From DATLXU01 sp035575515 (GTDB lineage: Bacteria > Acidobacteriota > Blastocatellia > UBA7656), in NCBI GenBank assembly GCA_035575515.1, contig DATLXU010000092.1, forward strand, positions 47,735 to 111,734: a DNA stretch of 64,000 nt. Direction: 5' to 3'. Numbering within the stretch: position 1 is the stretch's first letter; the number at the start of each line of letters is the position of its first letter. Shown here in pieces: positions 1-7,719 of the stretch. A model generated the notes under the pieces. That model saw nothing but the letters and a program-made list of their open reading frames with translations. It was not told the DNA's origin and did not search any database. Both the position numbers and the translations under genes were made by a program.

Positions 1-1185
1 AATCCGCTGCCGCCTCAAGCTCTGCTTCAGCAAGCAGCAGAAATAATCAATCAAGGCAAGAAGGTAGCGATACTGGCGGGGCGCGGCTGCTTGTCTGCTC
101 GACAAGAATTGCTTGAGCTTGCCGAGCGCATCGGCGGCGTAATCATCAAGCCGCTATTGGGCAAAGCAGTTGTTCCTGATGACAGTCCGTTCACGACGGG
201 CGGAATCGGGCTGCTCGGCACAGCGCCTTCCGAAGATGCGATGGAAGAATGCGACACGCTCATCATCGCGGGCAGCAGCTTTCCTTATATCGAGTTTTAT
301 CCGAAGCCGGGCAAGGCGAAAGTCGTTCAGATTGATATTGACCCGGCGCGCATAGGGCTTCGCCATCCCGCGGATGTCGGACTCATCGGCGATTGCAAAT
401 CGGTTATTGCCGCGCTGCTGCCGATGATTGAGCGCAAGGAAGACCGCAGCTTTCTCGAAGACGCGCAGGAGCGGATGAAGAAGTGGCGCAGGTTGCTCGA
501 AGAGCGCGGCACACGCTCGGACGTTCCTATGAAACCGCAGGTCGTCGCATACAACTTGAATAAGTTGATTGACGATAATGCCATCGTCATCACCGACACT
601 GGAACTGTGACGACGTGGGCAGCGCGATACATTGATATGCGCGGCGACATGCAGTTTTCCGCATCGGGCACGCTTGCGACGATGGCCAACGGGCTTCCTT
701 ACGCCATCGGCGCGGCGATGGCCAATCCCGGCAGACAGATCATTTGCATGGTTGGCGACGGAGGGCTGAGCATGCTTATGGCTGAAATCGCAACGCTCGT
801 GAAGTACAACTTGCCTGTGAAGATCGTCGTCATCAAAAACAACACTCTAGGAATGATCAAATGGGAGCAGATAGTTTTCGAAGGCAATCCCCATTTCGGA
901 GTCGCTTTGCAGCCGATTGATTTTGCTGCTGTGGCCAGAGCATGCGGCGCGGCTGGCTTCACGCTCGACCAGCCAAATATGGCCGAAGGGGTTTTGCGCG
1001 AGGCTCTTGCGTATGACGGTCCGGCACTGGTCGAGGCGGTTGTTGATCCAGATGAGCCGCCGATGCCGGGCAAGGTGACTACGGATCAAGCGTTGAAGTT
1101 TGTTGAAGCAATGGTGCGCGGCGACGACGACCGCTGGGACATCATCAAGACCGTGATGAAGGACAAGATTCGCGAGGTCGTTTAG
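1..1185 (+). CDS. TPP-dependent enzyme (pyruvate oxidase / 2-oxoacid decarboxylase-like), 5' partial
   Basis: The reading frame is open from the first base, so the N-terminal PYR domain lies outside the window. The visible part begins in the central Rossmann-like domain (KKVAILAGRG near nt 58-90; VQIDIDPARIG near 330-360). The C-terminal TPP-binding domain follows, with the Mg/TPP signature GDGG near nt 754-765 and the paired NN (KNNTLGM) about 25 residues later. Families with this fold decarboxylate 2-oxoacids. The tail with EPPMP and a downstream TxxQA is most like quinone-type pyruvate oxidases, but acetolactate-synthase-like or other decarboxylase roles remain possible. The gene ends 13 bp before the enolase-superfamily gene, so the two are probably co-transcribed. 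Family is certain; substrate is not. Confidence 0.88.
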   Translation, partial: NPLPPQALLQQAAEIINQGKKVAILAGRGCLSARQELLELAERIGGVIIKPLLGKAVVPDDSPFTTGGIGLLGTAPSEDAMEECDTLIIAGSSFPYIEFYPKPGKAKVVQIDIDPARIGLRHPADVGLIGDCKSVIAALLPMIERKEDRSFLEDAQERMKKWRRLLEERGTRSDVPMKPQVVAYNLNKLIDDNAIVITDTGTVTTWAARYIDMRGDMQFSASGTLATMANGLPYAIGAAMANPGRQIICMVGDGGLSMLMAEIATLVKYNLPVKIVVIKNNTLGMIKWEQIVFEGNPHFGVALQPIDFAAVARACGAAGFTLDQPNMAEGVLREALAYDGPALVEAVVDPDEPPMPGKVTTDQALKFVEAMVRGDDDRWDIIKTVMKDKIREVV

Positions 1186-1198
1186 GAATCTGCTGGCG

Positions 1199-2320
1199 AT
1201 GCAATCATCAACGACGGGTAAAAGCAAACGCGCAGACGCAGTCATTAAGCGCATTGACGTGTCGGCCTACACTGTGCCGACAGATTTGCCCGAAGCAGAC
1301 GGCACACTCGAATGGAACAGCACGACGATGGTTCTGGTAGAGGCGACTGCCGGAGGCGTTCGCGGGATAGGTTGGACTTACGCTGACACAGCGACAGCTA
1401 TGCTGATCAAAGACCGGCTCGCGCCAATAGTTCAAGGCATGGATGCGATGGCAATATCGCAGGCTTGGATAAGGATGCTGCGGGAGACCCGCAATCTCGG
1501 TCGTCCGGGCCTTGCTTCGATGGCGATCTCGGCTGTCGACAACGCGCTGTGGGATCTGAAGGCGCGATTGCTCGGCCTTCCGCTCGTAACGCTGCTCGGA
1601 CAAGTGCGCGATGAGGTTCCGGTTTACGGAAGCGGCGGGTTCACTTCATACACCATTGAGCAGTTGCAGAATCAACTGGGTGGCTGGGTTGCTCAAGGCA
1701 TCACGCGGGTCAAGATGAAGATTGGCGCTCACCCGGAAGACGACATCAACCGAGTCCGTGCCGCGCGCGAAAGCATTGGGCCTGACGCGGAACTCTTTGT
1801 TGACGCCAACGGCGCATACAGTCGCAAGCAGGCGCTGGCGTTTGCCGAACGCTTTGCCGGGTTCAACGTCACCTGGTTTGAAGAGCCTGTTTCGTCAGAT
1901 GATCTTGAAGGCTTGCGCTTGATGCGCGACCGCGCGCCCGCTCGGATGGACATAACGGCAGGCGAGTACGGCTACGATCTCTTCTACTTTCGCCGCATGC
2001 TCGATGCCGGAGCGGTTGATGTGCTTCAAGCGGATGCGACTCGATGCGCTGGCATCACTGGCTTCATGAAAGTCGGTGCGCTGTGTGAAGCTGAAGCGAT
2101 TCCGCTCTCGGCTCACACCGCGCCGACTATTCACGCGCATCCGTGCTGCGCGCTCGGCCCTGGTCGCCACGTCGAGTATTTTCACGACCACGAGCGAATT
2201 GAGCGCATGTTTTTTGATGGCGCGATGACCCCGATAAACGGAGTCTTGCGCCCCGATCTATCGCGACCCGGCATCGGCGTTGAATTCAAACGCGCCGACG
2301 CTGCCCGCTTTGCGGTGTGA
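1199..2320 (+). CDS. Mandelate racemase / muconate lactonizing-type enolase-superfamily enzyme
   Basis: A 373-residue protein with the enolase-superfamily layout: an N-terminal capping domain (about 15-130) and a TIM barrel. Visible active-site elements are the KxK pair in VKMKIG (K172, K174), metal ligands D202 (VDANGAY), E228 (WFEEP) and E256 (TAGEYGYD), and H306 (SAHTAP). This K/H pairing is that of the mandelate-racemase/sugar-acid-dehydratase groups, which abstract the alpha proton of a carboxylate. The substrate cannot be read from sequence. It sits between a TPP enzyme and a hydroxyacid dehydrogenase, which fits catabolism of a 2-hydroxy or sugar acid. The ATG at 1199 follows the previous stop by 13 bp. 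Confidence 0.87.
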   Translation: MQSSTTGKSKRADAVIKRIDVSAYTVPTDLPEADGTLEWNSTTMVLVEATAGGVRGIGWTYADTATAMLIKDRLAPIVQGMDAMAISQAWIRMLRETRNLGRPGLASMAISAVDNALWDLKARLLGLPLVTLLGQVRDEVPVYGSGGFTSYTIEQLQNQLGGWVAQGITRVKMKIGAHPEDDINRVRAARESIGPDAELFVDANGAYSRKQALAFAERFAGFNVTWFEEPVSSDDLEGLRLMRDRAPARMDITAGEYGYDLFYFRRMLDAGAVDVLQADATRCAGITGFMKVGALCEAEAIPLSAHTAPTIHAHPCCALGPGRHVEYFHDHERIERMFFDGAMTPINGVLRPDLSRPGIGVEFKRADAARFAV

Positions 2321-2357
2321 CAGGCTACACGCAAATTCACCGAACGAGCCGAGGGTT

Positions 2358-5300
2358 ATGAGTAAGGTAATCAATAAGCAGAAGACTCAACCAACGCCAA
2401 TTGAGCGCACCGCAATTGATACGCGAAATATTGCAACGGGCGAACGAGCCTCGCTGTTCAAGAACATTAGTGTTGATGCAGAGGCGCTTGCCGATGAGCT
2501 GAGCAATGCCATCAAAGGTGAAGTGCGATTCGATGCAGGCAGCCGCGCGCTCTACGCAACCGACTCATCGAACTATCGCCAGGTACCAATCGGCGTTGTC
2601 ATACCGAAAGATAAGCAAGACGTGATCGAAACGGTTCGCATCGCACGCGAGTTCGGCGCGCCTGTGCTCGCGCGGGGCGGAGGCACAAGCCTTGCCGGTC
2701 AATGCTGCAACGTCGCTGTCGTGATGGATATGTCGAAGTACATGAACCGCATCCTTGAGCTTGATGCGGCGAACAAGCGAGCGCGCATCGAACCGGGAAC
2801 AATACTCGACCATTTGCGCGATGCGGCTGAAAGGTTCAACCTGACGTTCGGGCCTGACCCTTCGACTCACAATCATTGCACGCTGGGCGGAATGATCGGC
2901 AACAACTCGTGCGGCGTGCATTCGGTGATGGCCGGAACAACTGCCGACAACGTCGAAGAGCTTGAGGTACTTACTTACGACGGCCTGCGGTTGCGCGTAG
3001 GTCGCACGGGCGATGAAGAACTTGACCGCATCATCAACGAAGGCGGGCGGCGCGGCGAGATTTATTCAAAGCTGAAAGCCTTGCGCGACAAGTACGCCGA
3101 TTTGATTCGCACGCGCTATCCGAACATAGCGCGGCGCGTGTCGGGCTACAATCTACCGGCACTCTTGCCCGAAAACGGATTTCACGTCGCCCGCGCGCTC
3201 GTCGGCAGCGAATGCACCTGCGTGACTATTCTTGAAGCGACGGTGAGGCTCGTCAACAGCCCGCCCACGCGCTCGCTGCTCGTGCTTGGATACGAGAGCA
3301 TCTACGAAGCGGGCGATCATATTCTTGAAGTGCTTGACGCGGAGCCAATCGGGCTTGAAGGGATGGATGATTATTTGATCAACGACATGATCAAGAAGCG
3401 CATCCACCCGCAAGAGGTGAAGCTGTTGCCCGATGGCAACGGCTGGCTTCTGGTTGAGTTCGGCGGCGCGACGAAACAGGAAGCCGACCTCAAAGCGCGC
3501 GCCTTGATGGATAGGCTGAAGAAGCAATCCAACGCGCCGACGATGAAGTTGTTTGATGATCCCGATCAGGAGCGCACGATCTGGCTCGTGCGTGAATCAG
3601 GGCTTGGCGCGACTGCACGCGTGCCTGGCGAAAAAGATACGTGGGAAGGGTGGGAGGACTCCGCCGTTCCGCCCGAGCGATTGGGCGATTACCTTCGCGC
3701 GCTCCGCAAGCTCTTTGAGAAGTATGATTATCAAGACTGCTCGCTATACGGTCACTTCGGTCAGGGCTGTGTGCATACGCGCATTCCGTTCGATCTCGCA
3801 AGCCGTGAAGGCATCGAGAAATTTCGCGCGTTCCTCTACGAGGCAGCCGATCTGGTTGTGAGCTTCGAGGGGTCATTTTCAGGCGAGCACGGCGACGGTC
3901 AATCGCGCGCAGAATTATTGCCGAAGATGTTCGGAGCGGAATTGATTAAAGCATTCCGCGAGTTCAAATCAATCTGGGACCCTGAGTGGCGAATGAATCC
4001 GGGCAAGGTCGTTGACGCTTATCGCGTGGACGAAAACCTGCGGCTCGGCGCTAGCTACAATCCAAAGAAATTCGAAACACACTTCAAGTACCCCGACGAT
4101 GATGGCAGCTTCGCTCGCGCGACGCTTCGTTGCGTCGGCGTGGGTGAGTGTCGCAGGGACCGCGTCGGCACGATGTGTCCGAGCTACCGGGTCACGCGCG
4201 AAGAGATGCATTCGACTCGCGGGCGCGCTCACCTGCTCTTTGAGATGCTCGAAGGCGATCCGATAAAAGATGGCTGGCGCGACGAGCATATCAAAGACGC
4301 GCTCGATCTCTGCCTCGCCTGCAAAGGATGTAAGCACGACTGCCCGATGAATGTTGACATGGCGACTTACAAAACCGAGTTCCTTTCGCACTACTACGAT
4401 GGCCGATTGCGCCCGCGACACGCTTACGCAATGGGGTTGATTGATCTGTGGGCGCGATTGGCGCAGGTGGCTCCGCGAGTTGTCAACTTCATCACCCACG
4501 CGCCGATTATTGGCGGTGTGGTGAAGAGGCTCGGCGGCATTGCTCCGCAGCGCGAAGTCCCGCGCTTTGCTCCCGAGACGTTCAAGGACTGGTTTCGCAA
4601 GCGCGGGGCGCGAAGCTATCAAGGCGCGAGGGTGATTCTATGGCCCGACACCTTCAACAATTACTTTTACCCTGAAGTTCTGAAAGCAGCCCTTGAAATT
4701 TTGGAAGCCGCAGGCTTTGAAGTTATCGTCCCGCACCAGCGGCTCTGTTGTGGCCGCCCGCTTTATGACTTCGGCATGCTAGAAAGAGCCAGGCGACTGC
4801 TTGCGAATATTCTTGAGGCGCTCCGTCAGGATATCCGAGAGGGAGTGCCTGTTGTTGGGCTTGAACCTAGTTGCGTTGCTGTGTTCAAAGATGAGATGGT
4901 GAATCTCTCGCCCAACGACGAAGACGCAAAACGACTGAGCCGACAGTCCTATACATTCAGCGAGTTTCTTGCAAAACACGACTCCTGGTTCAACTGGCCG
5001 CGCATTGAACGCCGAGCAATTGTTCACGGCCATTGCCACGAGAAAGCGATCATCGGAATGGATGCCGAGCGGGAGGTCTTAAAGAAGATCGGAGTTGATG
5101 CGGCGATACTCGATTCGGGCTGCTGCGGTATGGCAGGTTCATTCGGATTTGAGAAAGAGCATTACGACGTGTCAATCGCCGTCGGCGAGCACGAGTTGCT
5201 TCCAGCCGTGCGGAGCGCAGATAAAGGCGCGCTCATCATTGCCGACGGGTTCAGTTGCCGAGAACAGATTGCCCAGACTACCGACCGCCGCGCTCTTCAT

Positions 5301-5492
5301 ACCGCGCAGGTGATTCAAATGGCGATGCGCTACGGGCCAGACGGTCTTGTAAGCGACTACCCTGAAACTCATTTTTCGCCGCTTGCAGAACGCCGCTCAA
5401 TCAATCTTCAAAAAGGGGCCTTGCTCGGAGCTAGCGCGGCGGTTGCAGTCGGCGCATTCTTTTTCGCATTCAAGAAATGGAGGAAGTCATGA
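2358..5492 (+). CDS. Fused FAD-linked 2-hydroxyacid dehydrogenase / Fe-S oxidoreductase (GlcD-GlcF type)
   Basis: The protein is 1044 residues. The N-terminal half is an FAD-binding PCMH oxidase of the glycolate/D-lactate dehydrogenase type (ARGGGTSLAGQC; GGMIGNNSCG; SGEHGDGQSR). The second half is a GlpC/GlcF-like module with two ferredoxin-type cysteine clusters (first around nt 4130-4190; second CLACKGCKHDCP near 4312-4347) and two CCG-type motifs (CCGRP, CCGMAG). Such enzymes oxidise 2-hydroxyacids and pass electrons to the respiratory chain. The last ~25 residues form a hydrophobic segment ending in KKWRKS, an unusual C-terminal membrane anchor. I chose ATG 2358 over an in-frame start at 2280 because 2280 lies inside the upstream gene and GAGG precedes 2358. 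The stop overlaps the next start (ATGA). Confidence 0.9.
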   Translation: MSKVINKQKTQPTPIERTAIDTRNIATGERASLFKNISVDAEALADELSNAIKGEVRFDAGSRALYATDSSNYRQVPIGVVIPKDKQDVIETVRIAREFGAPVLARGGGTSLAGQCCNVAVVMDMSKYMNRILELDAANKRARIEPGTILDHLRDAAERFNLTFGPDPSTHNHCTLGGMIGNNSCGVHSVMAGTTADNVEELEVLTYDGLRLRVGRTGDEELDRIINEGGRRGEIYSKLKALRDKYADLIRTRYPNIARRVSGYNLPALLPENGFHVARALVGSECTCVTILEATVRLVNSPPTRSLLVLGYESIYEAGDHILEVLDAEPIGLEGMDDYLINDMIKKRIHPQEVKLLPDGNGWLLVEFGGATKQEADLKARALMDRLKKQSNAPTMKLFDDPDQERTIWLVRESGLGATARVPGEKDTWEGWEDSAVPPERLGDYLRALRKLFEKYDYQDCSLYGHFGQGCVHTRIPFDLASREGIEKFRAFLYEAADLVVSFEGSFSGEHGDGQSRAELLPKMFGAELIKAFREFKSIWDPEWRMNPGKVVDAYRVDENLRLGASYNPKKFETHFKYPDDDGSFARATLRCVGVGECRRDRVGTMCPSYRVTREEMHSTRGRAHLLFEMLEGDPIKDGWRDEHIKDALDLCLACKGCKHDCPMNVDMATYKTEFLSHYYDGRLRPRHAYAMGLIDLWARLAQVAPRVVNFITHAPIIGGVVKRLGGIAPQREVPRFAPETFKDWFRKRGARSYQGARVILWPDTFNNYFYPEVLKAALEILEAAGFEVIVPHQRLCCGRPLYDFGMLERARRLLANILEALRQDIREGVPVVGLEPSCVAVFKDEMVNLSPNDEDAKRLSRQSYTFSEFLAKHDSWFNWPRIERRAIVHGHCHEKAIIGMDAEREVLKKIGVDAAILDSGCCGMAGSFGFEKEHYDVSIAVGEHELLPAVRSADKGALIIADGFSCREQIAQTTDRRALHTAQVIQMAMRYGPDGLVSDYPETHFSPLAERRSINLQKGALLGASAAVAVGAFFFAFKKWRKS

Positions 5493-5740
5493 AAGGAGAC
5501 ATTCATACGGAAAGCAGGCCGGAGCCTGTCGCAAGAAACGCTCCGGGACCCGAACACGAAGGAAGACCTTTGAAGCGAAAGTGGCTGATGGTACTAGCTG
5601 CGATTGGAATACTCATTTGGGCATTCTTCGGAGCATTCAGTTTGCTGCCCCTGTGGTTATGGATCACGGTGCTCGCAGTATTGATCGCAATCGAATTCGC
5701 CATCGCTTTGTTCGGGCCGCGTTCGACAAGAAGCGTTTAG
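5489..5740 (+). CDS. Small two-helix membrane protein
   Basis: An 83-residue protein that I do not recognise. Its start ATG (5489) overlaps the stop of the preceding dehydrogenase in an ATGA, and GGAGG lies at 5479-5483, so translational coupling is likely. The first ~33 residues are polar and basic; the rest forms two hydrophobic segments (about 36-55 and 59-78) rich in Trp, Leu and Ile. An in-frame ATG at 5477 is possible but leaves no room for a ribosome site. Coupling to a dehydrogenase with its own C-terminal anchor suggests a membrane partner, but that is inference. Confidence 0.6.
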   Translation: MKGDIHTESRPEPVARNAPGPEHEGRPLKRKWLMVLAAIGILIWAFFGAFSLLPLWLWITVLAVLIAIEFAIALFGPRSTRSV

Positions 5741-5754
5741 CGAGGGAGTTACGG

Positions 5755-5954
5755 ATGAAGGAATCAAAGAAGCCCGAAGTCGTTGTTGTGACCGGCGCAT
5801 TCGCAGGTGTGGGCCGCGCACGACGAATTCGATTCGCGCGAACGAAACGGTACTCTGGACCGACACGCATTGCGGCTGGCTTGATGCGGAGGGACTTGGA
5901 CTTGCGCTCGGGGCATCTGCGGCGATTGCCCTGAAGGACGAAAAACGCAGTTAG
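5755..5954 (+). pseudogene. Remnant of a short-chain dehydrogenase (SDR), internally deleted
   Basis: From ATG 5755 the first ~20 residues are a textbook SDR start: charged residues, VVVVTGAFAGVGRA (the TGxxxGxG NAD(P)-binding loop), then RFARTK. After that the frame reads arginine-rich nonsense to a stop at 5934. In another frame, from about 5831 to the TAG at 5952-5954, the sequence gives LWTDTHCGWLD followed by LGLALGASAAIAL and DEKRS, which resembles the hydrophobic C-terminal tail found on some membrane-associated SDRs. The simplest reading is a deletion joining the two ends of an SDR gene of about 1 kb. The N-terminal identity is clear; the tail assignment is inference. Confidence 0.5.
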
Positions 5955-5988
5955 GATTAAATATCGCAAAGAAAGGATGGGAAAAGTC

Positions 5989-6972
5989 ATGGCTGAAATA
6001 GGATTCGCGCTTTCAAGCGAGGAGCATCATCCGAATGATCTCGTTCATTACGCTCATCTGGCCGAAGAAGCCGGTTTCACTTTTTCTCTGATCTCTGACC
6101 ACTTTCACCCTTGGATTGATCGTCAGGGCCACAGCCCGTTCGTCTGGAGCGTGATTGGTGGCATCGCTCAGGCTACTGAAAAGCTGCGGCTCGGAACGGG
6201 CGTTACGTGTCCGACGATTCGAATTCATCCCGCAATCATCGCGCAAGCCACGGCAACATCGGCTGCGATGATGGAAGGCCGCTTCTTTCTCGGAGTTGGC
6301 ACGGGCGAGGCGCTCAACGAGCACATACTGGGCGATAAGTGGCCCCCGCACGATATTCGGCTTGAAATGCTTGAAGAGGCTGTCGAGGTGATTCGCTTGC
6401 TCTGGCAGGGAGGCGAGCAGAGTTTCTATGGCCGCTACTACACGGTTGAAAACGCGCGCATCTACACGCTGCCTGAAAAGCTGCCTGAAATCTATGTTGC
6501 AGCGGCGGGACCGAAGATGGCAGAAGCTGCGGGTCGCTTCGGCGACGGGCTTATCAGCACCTCGCCAGAAAAAGAATTGACCAGGAAGTTTGAAGAAGCG
6601 GGCGGAAAAGGAAAGCCGTGCATCGGACAATTCGCGATCTGCTACGCGAAAGATGAAGCGGAAGCGCGGCGAATGGCTTACGAATGGTGGCCTACGGCTG
6701 CGCTCACGGGCGAGCTTTCGCAGGAGTTGCCGACGCCGAAGTTTTTCGAGCAGGCTGCGAAGATGGTGACTGAAGATGATGTTGCCGAAGCTATCATCTG
6801 CGGACCAGATCCGAAGCGCCACATCGAAATGATAAACAAATTCATCGAAGCTGGTTTTGATCACATCTATGTTCATCAGGTCGGGCCAGATCAAGAAGGC
6901 TGCATCAACTTCTACAAAGAGCGCGTCATCCCGAAACTCGCGCGATCAAGTTCGGCGCAGAGCAAGGGATGA
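5989..6972 (+). CDS. F420-dependent glucose-6-phosphate dehydrogenase-like oxidoreductase (luciferase-like fold)
   Basis: A 327-residue protein of the LLM-class flavin/F420 oxidoreductases, closest to the FGD-like subgroup. Visible signatures are EIGFALSSEEH at the N-terminus, LISDHFHPWIDRQGHSPFVW, LGTGVTCPTIRIHPAIIAQA, the GRFFLGVGTGE turn and LNEHILGDKWPP. Characterised members reduce coenzyme F420 at the expense of sugar phosphates or alcohols. I prefer ATG 5989 because relatives start with a similar short M-x-E-I-G sequence; the ATG at 5977 is directly abutted by AAAGG. Cofactor use is a family inference: no F420-biosynthesis gene lies in this window. A GC-rich hairpin follows the gene at 6982-7057. 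Confidence 0.85.
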   Translation: MAEIGFALSSEEHHPNDLVHYAHLAEEAGFTFSLISDHFHPWIDRQGHSPFVWSVIGGIAQATEKLRLGTGVTCPTIRIHPAIIAQATATSAAMMEGRFFLGVGTGEALNEHILGDKWPPHDIRLEMLEEAVEVIRLLWQGGEQSFYGRYYTVENARIYTLPEKLPEIYVAAAGPKMAEAAGRFGDGLISTSPEKELTRKFEEAGGKGKPCIGQFAICYAKDEAEARRMAYEWWPTAALTGELSQELPTPKFFEQAAKMVTEDDVAEAIICGPDPKRHIEMINKFIEAGFDHIYVHQVGPDQEGCINFYKERVIPKLARSSSAQSKG

Positions 6973-6981
6973 AGAATGAAA

Positions 6982-7057
6982 CGACGCGGAGGCGCGGCGC
7001 GAGATTCGCTTTTTCGGAGAAATCCGGTTGCGAGTCCCGCCGCGCGCCTCCGCGTCG
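6982..7057. repeat. GC-rich inverted repeat between F420 enzyme and BMC genes
   Basis: The left arm (6982-6999, starting CGACGCGGAGGC) pairs with the right arm (7039-7057, ending CCTCCGCGTCG) with one small bulge, about 18 paired bases around a loop of ~39 nt. It is rich in GACGCGGAG-like words. It could end the upstream transcript, but no T-run follows on either strand, so an intergenic repeat is as likely. Confidence 0.6.
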
Positions 7058-7179
7058 CTCGCCACATCTTACGTCCTCGCTTCTTGACTGCCTGCTGTCG
7101 TTTTGTTAGTTTGAGTCTCTCCGAGAGCAAATGATTCTCGCCAAAACATGCACAAACGCTCAGATAAATCGCGACAGAC

Positions 7180-7184
7180 GGAGG
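7180..7184 (+). promoter_or_regulatory. Ribosome binding site deciding the start of the BMC shell gene
   Basis: GGAGG at 7180-7184 is 1 nt from an ATG at 7186, too close to use, and 10 nt from the ATG at 7195. The latter gives an N-terminus (MNMEALGMIETKG) matching the usual BMC-H start. Confidence 0.6.
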
Positions 7185-7194
7185 AATGATTTTT

Positions 7195-7593
7195 ATGAAT
7201 ATGGAAGCGCTCGGCATGATCGAGACTAAGGGATTCGTCGGCGCAGTCGAAGCGGCAGACGCGATGGTGAAAGCTGCGAACGTGGTGCTGATTGGCCGCG
7301 AATACATCGGCGGCGGCTACGTCACGGTTTTCGTTCGCGGCGATGTAGGCGCAGTCAAGGCCGCTACGGACGCAGGAGCCGCCGCCGCCCGCCGCGTGGG
7401 TGAGCTTGTAAGCGTACACGTCATCCCGCGACCGCACCGCGAGCTTGAACAGGTGCTCGAATCGAAAGGCTTGATTGCAAACGGCGGCGGCCAGTTGGGC
7501 GAAGGCGCGCGCGGTCAGTTGACCGCAGGCACACAGGAAGACGGACGCCGCGCACTGCATTCGGGCGGCAAAGAAAAAGAGCGGGCGAAATAG
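7195..7593 (+). CDS. Bacterial microcompartment hexameric shell protein (BMC-H, PduA/EutM/CcmK type)
   Basis: A 132-residue protein. Residues ~3-88 are one BMC domain: EALGMIETKGFVGAVEAADAM, then ANVVLIGREYIGGGYVTVFVRGDVGAVKAATDAGAAAA, then VSVHVIPRPH. Only one domain is present, so it should form hexamers tiling shell facets. A polar, Gly/Gln-rich tail of about 45 residues follows, longer than the usual BMC-H end and rich in GG, GARG and KEKERAK. No pentameric vertex protein or trimeric shell protein is in the window, so a complete shell would need genes elsewhere. It lies directly upstream of an aldehyde dehydrogenase with a probable encapsulation extension, which supports function in a metabolic compartment. 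Confidence 0.95.
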   Translation: MNMEALGMIETKGFVGAVEAADAMVKAANVVLIGREYIGGGYVTVFVRGDVGAVKAATDAGAAAARRVGELVSVHVIPRPHRELEQVLESKGLIANGGGQLGEGARGQLTAGTQEDGRRALHSGGKEKERAK

Positions 7594-7596
7594 AAG

Positions 7597-7707
7597 TGGT
7601 CAGGGGGGGCAGAGGCCGGGTCTCAGGGCCGGAAGGTTTGAAAATGGCTCTGGAAGCCAATTTCAAGGCAACTGCTTCCCCGATTCCTGACCCCGTTCCC
7701 TGACCCC
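7597..7707. repeat. Composite intergenic hairpin repeat, copy A
   Basis: This fills the gap between the shell gene and the aldehyde dehydrogenase. Outer arms read GTGGTCAGGGG on the left and repeated CCTGACCCC on the right, with about 7-nt periodicity. The centre (7637-7668) is an imperfect palindrome: TTTGAAA, two bases, GGCTC, spacer, AAGCC, two bases, TTTCAAG. The same core recurs at 16449-16479 and 51087-51117. Confidence 0.7.
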
Positions 7708-7719
7708 TGAGAGGCAGTT

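Noticed and set aside
6013..6894. 293-codon open frame on the minus strand
   Set aside because: Antisense to the F420-type oxidoreductase; composition is arginine- and cysteine-rich without any family motif.
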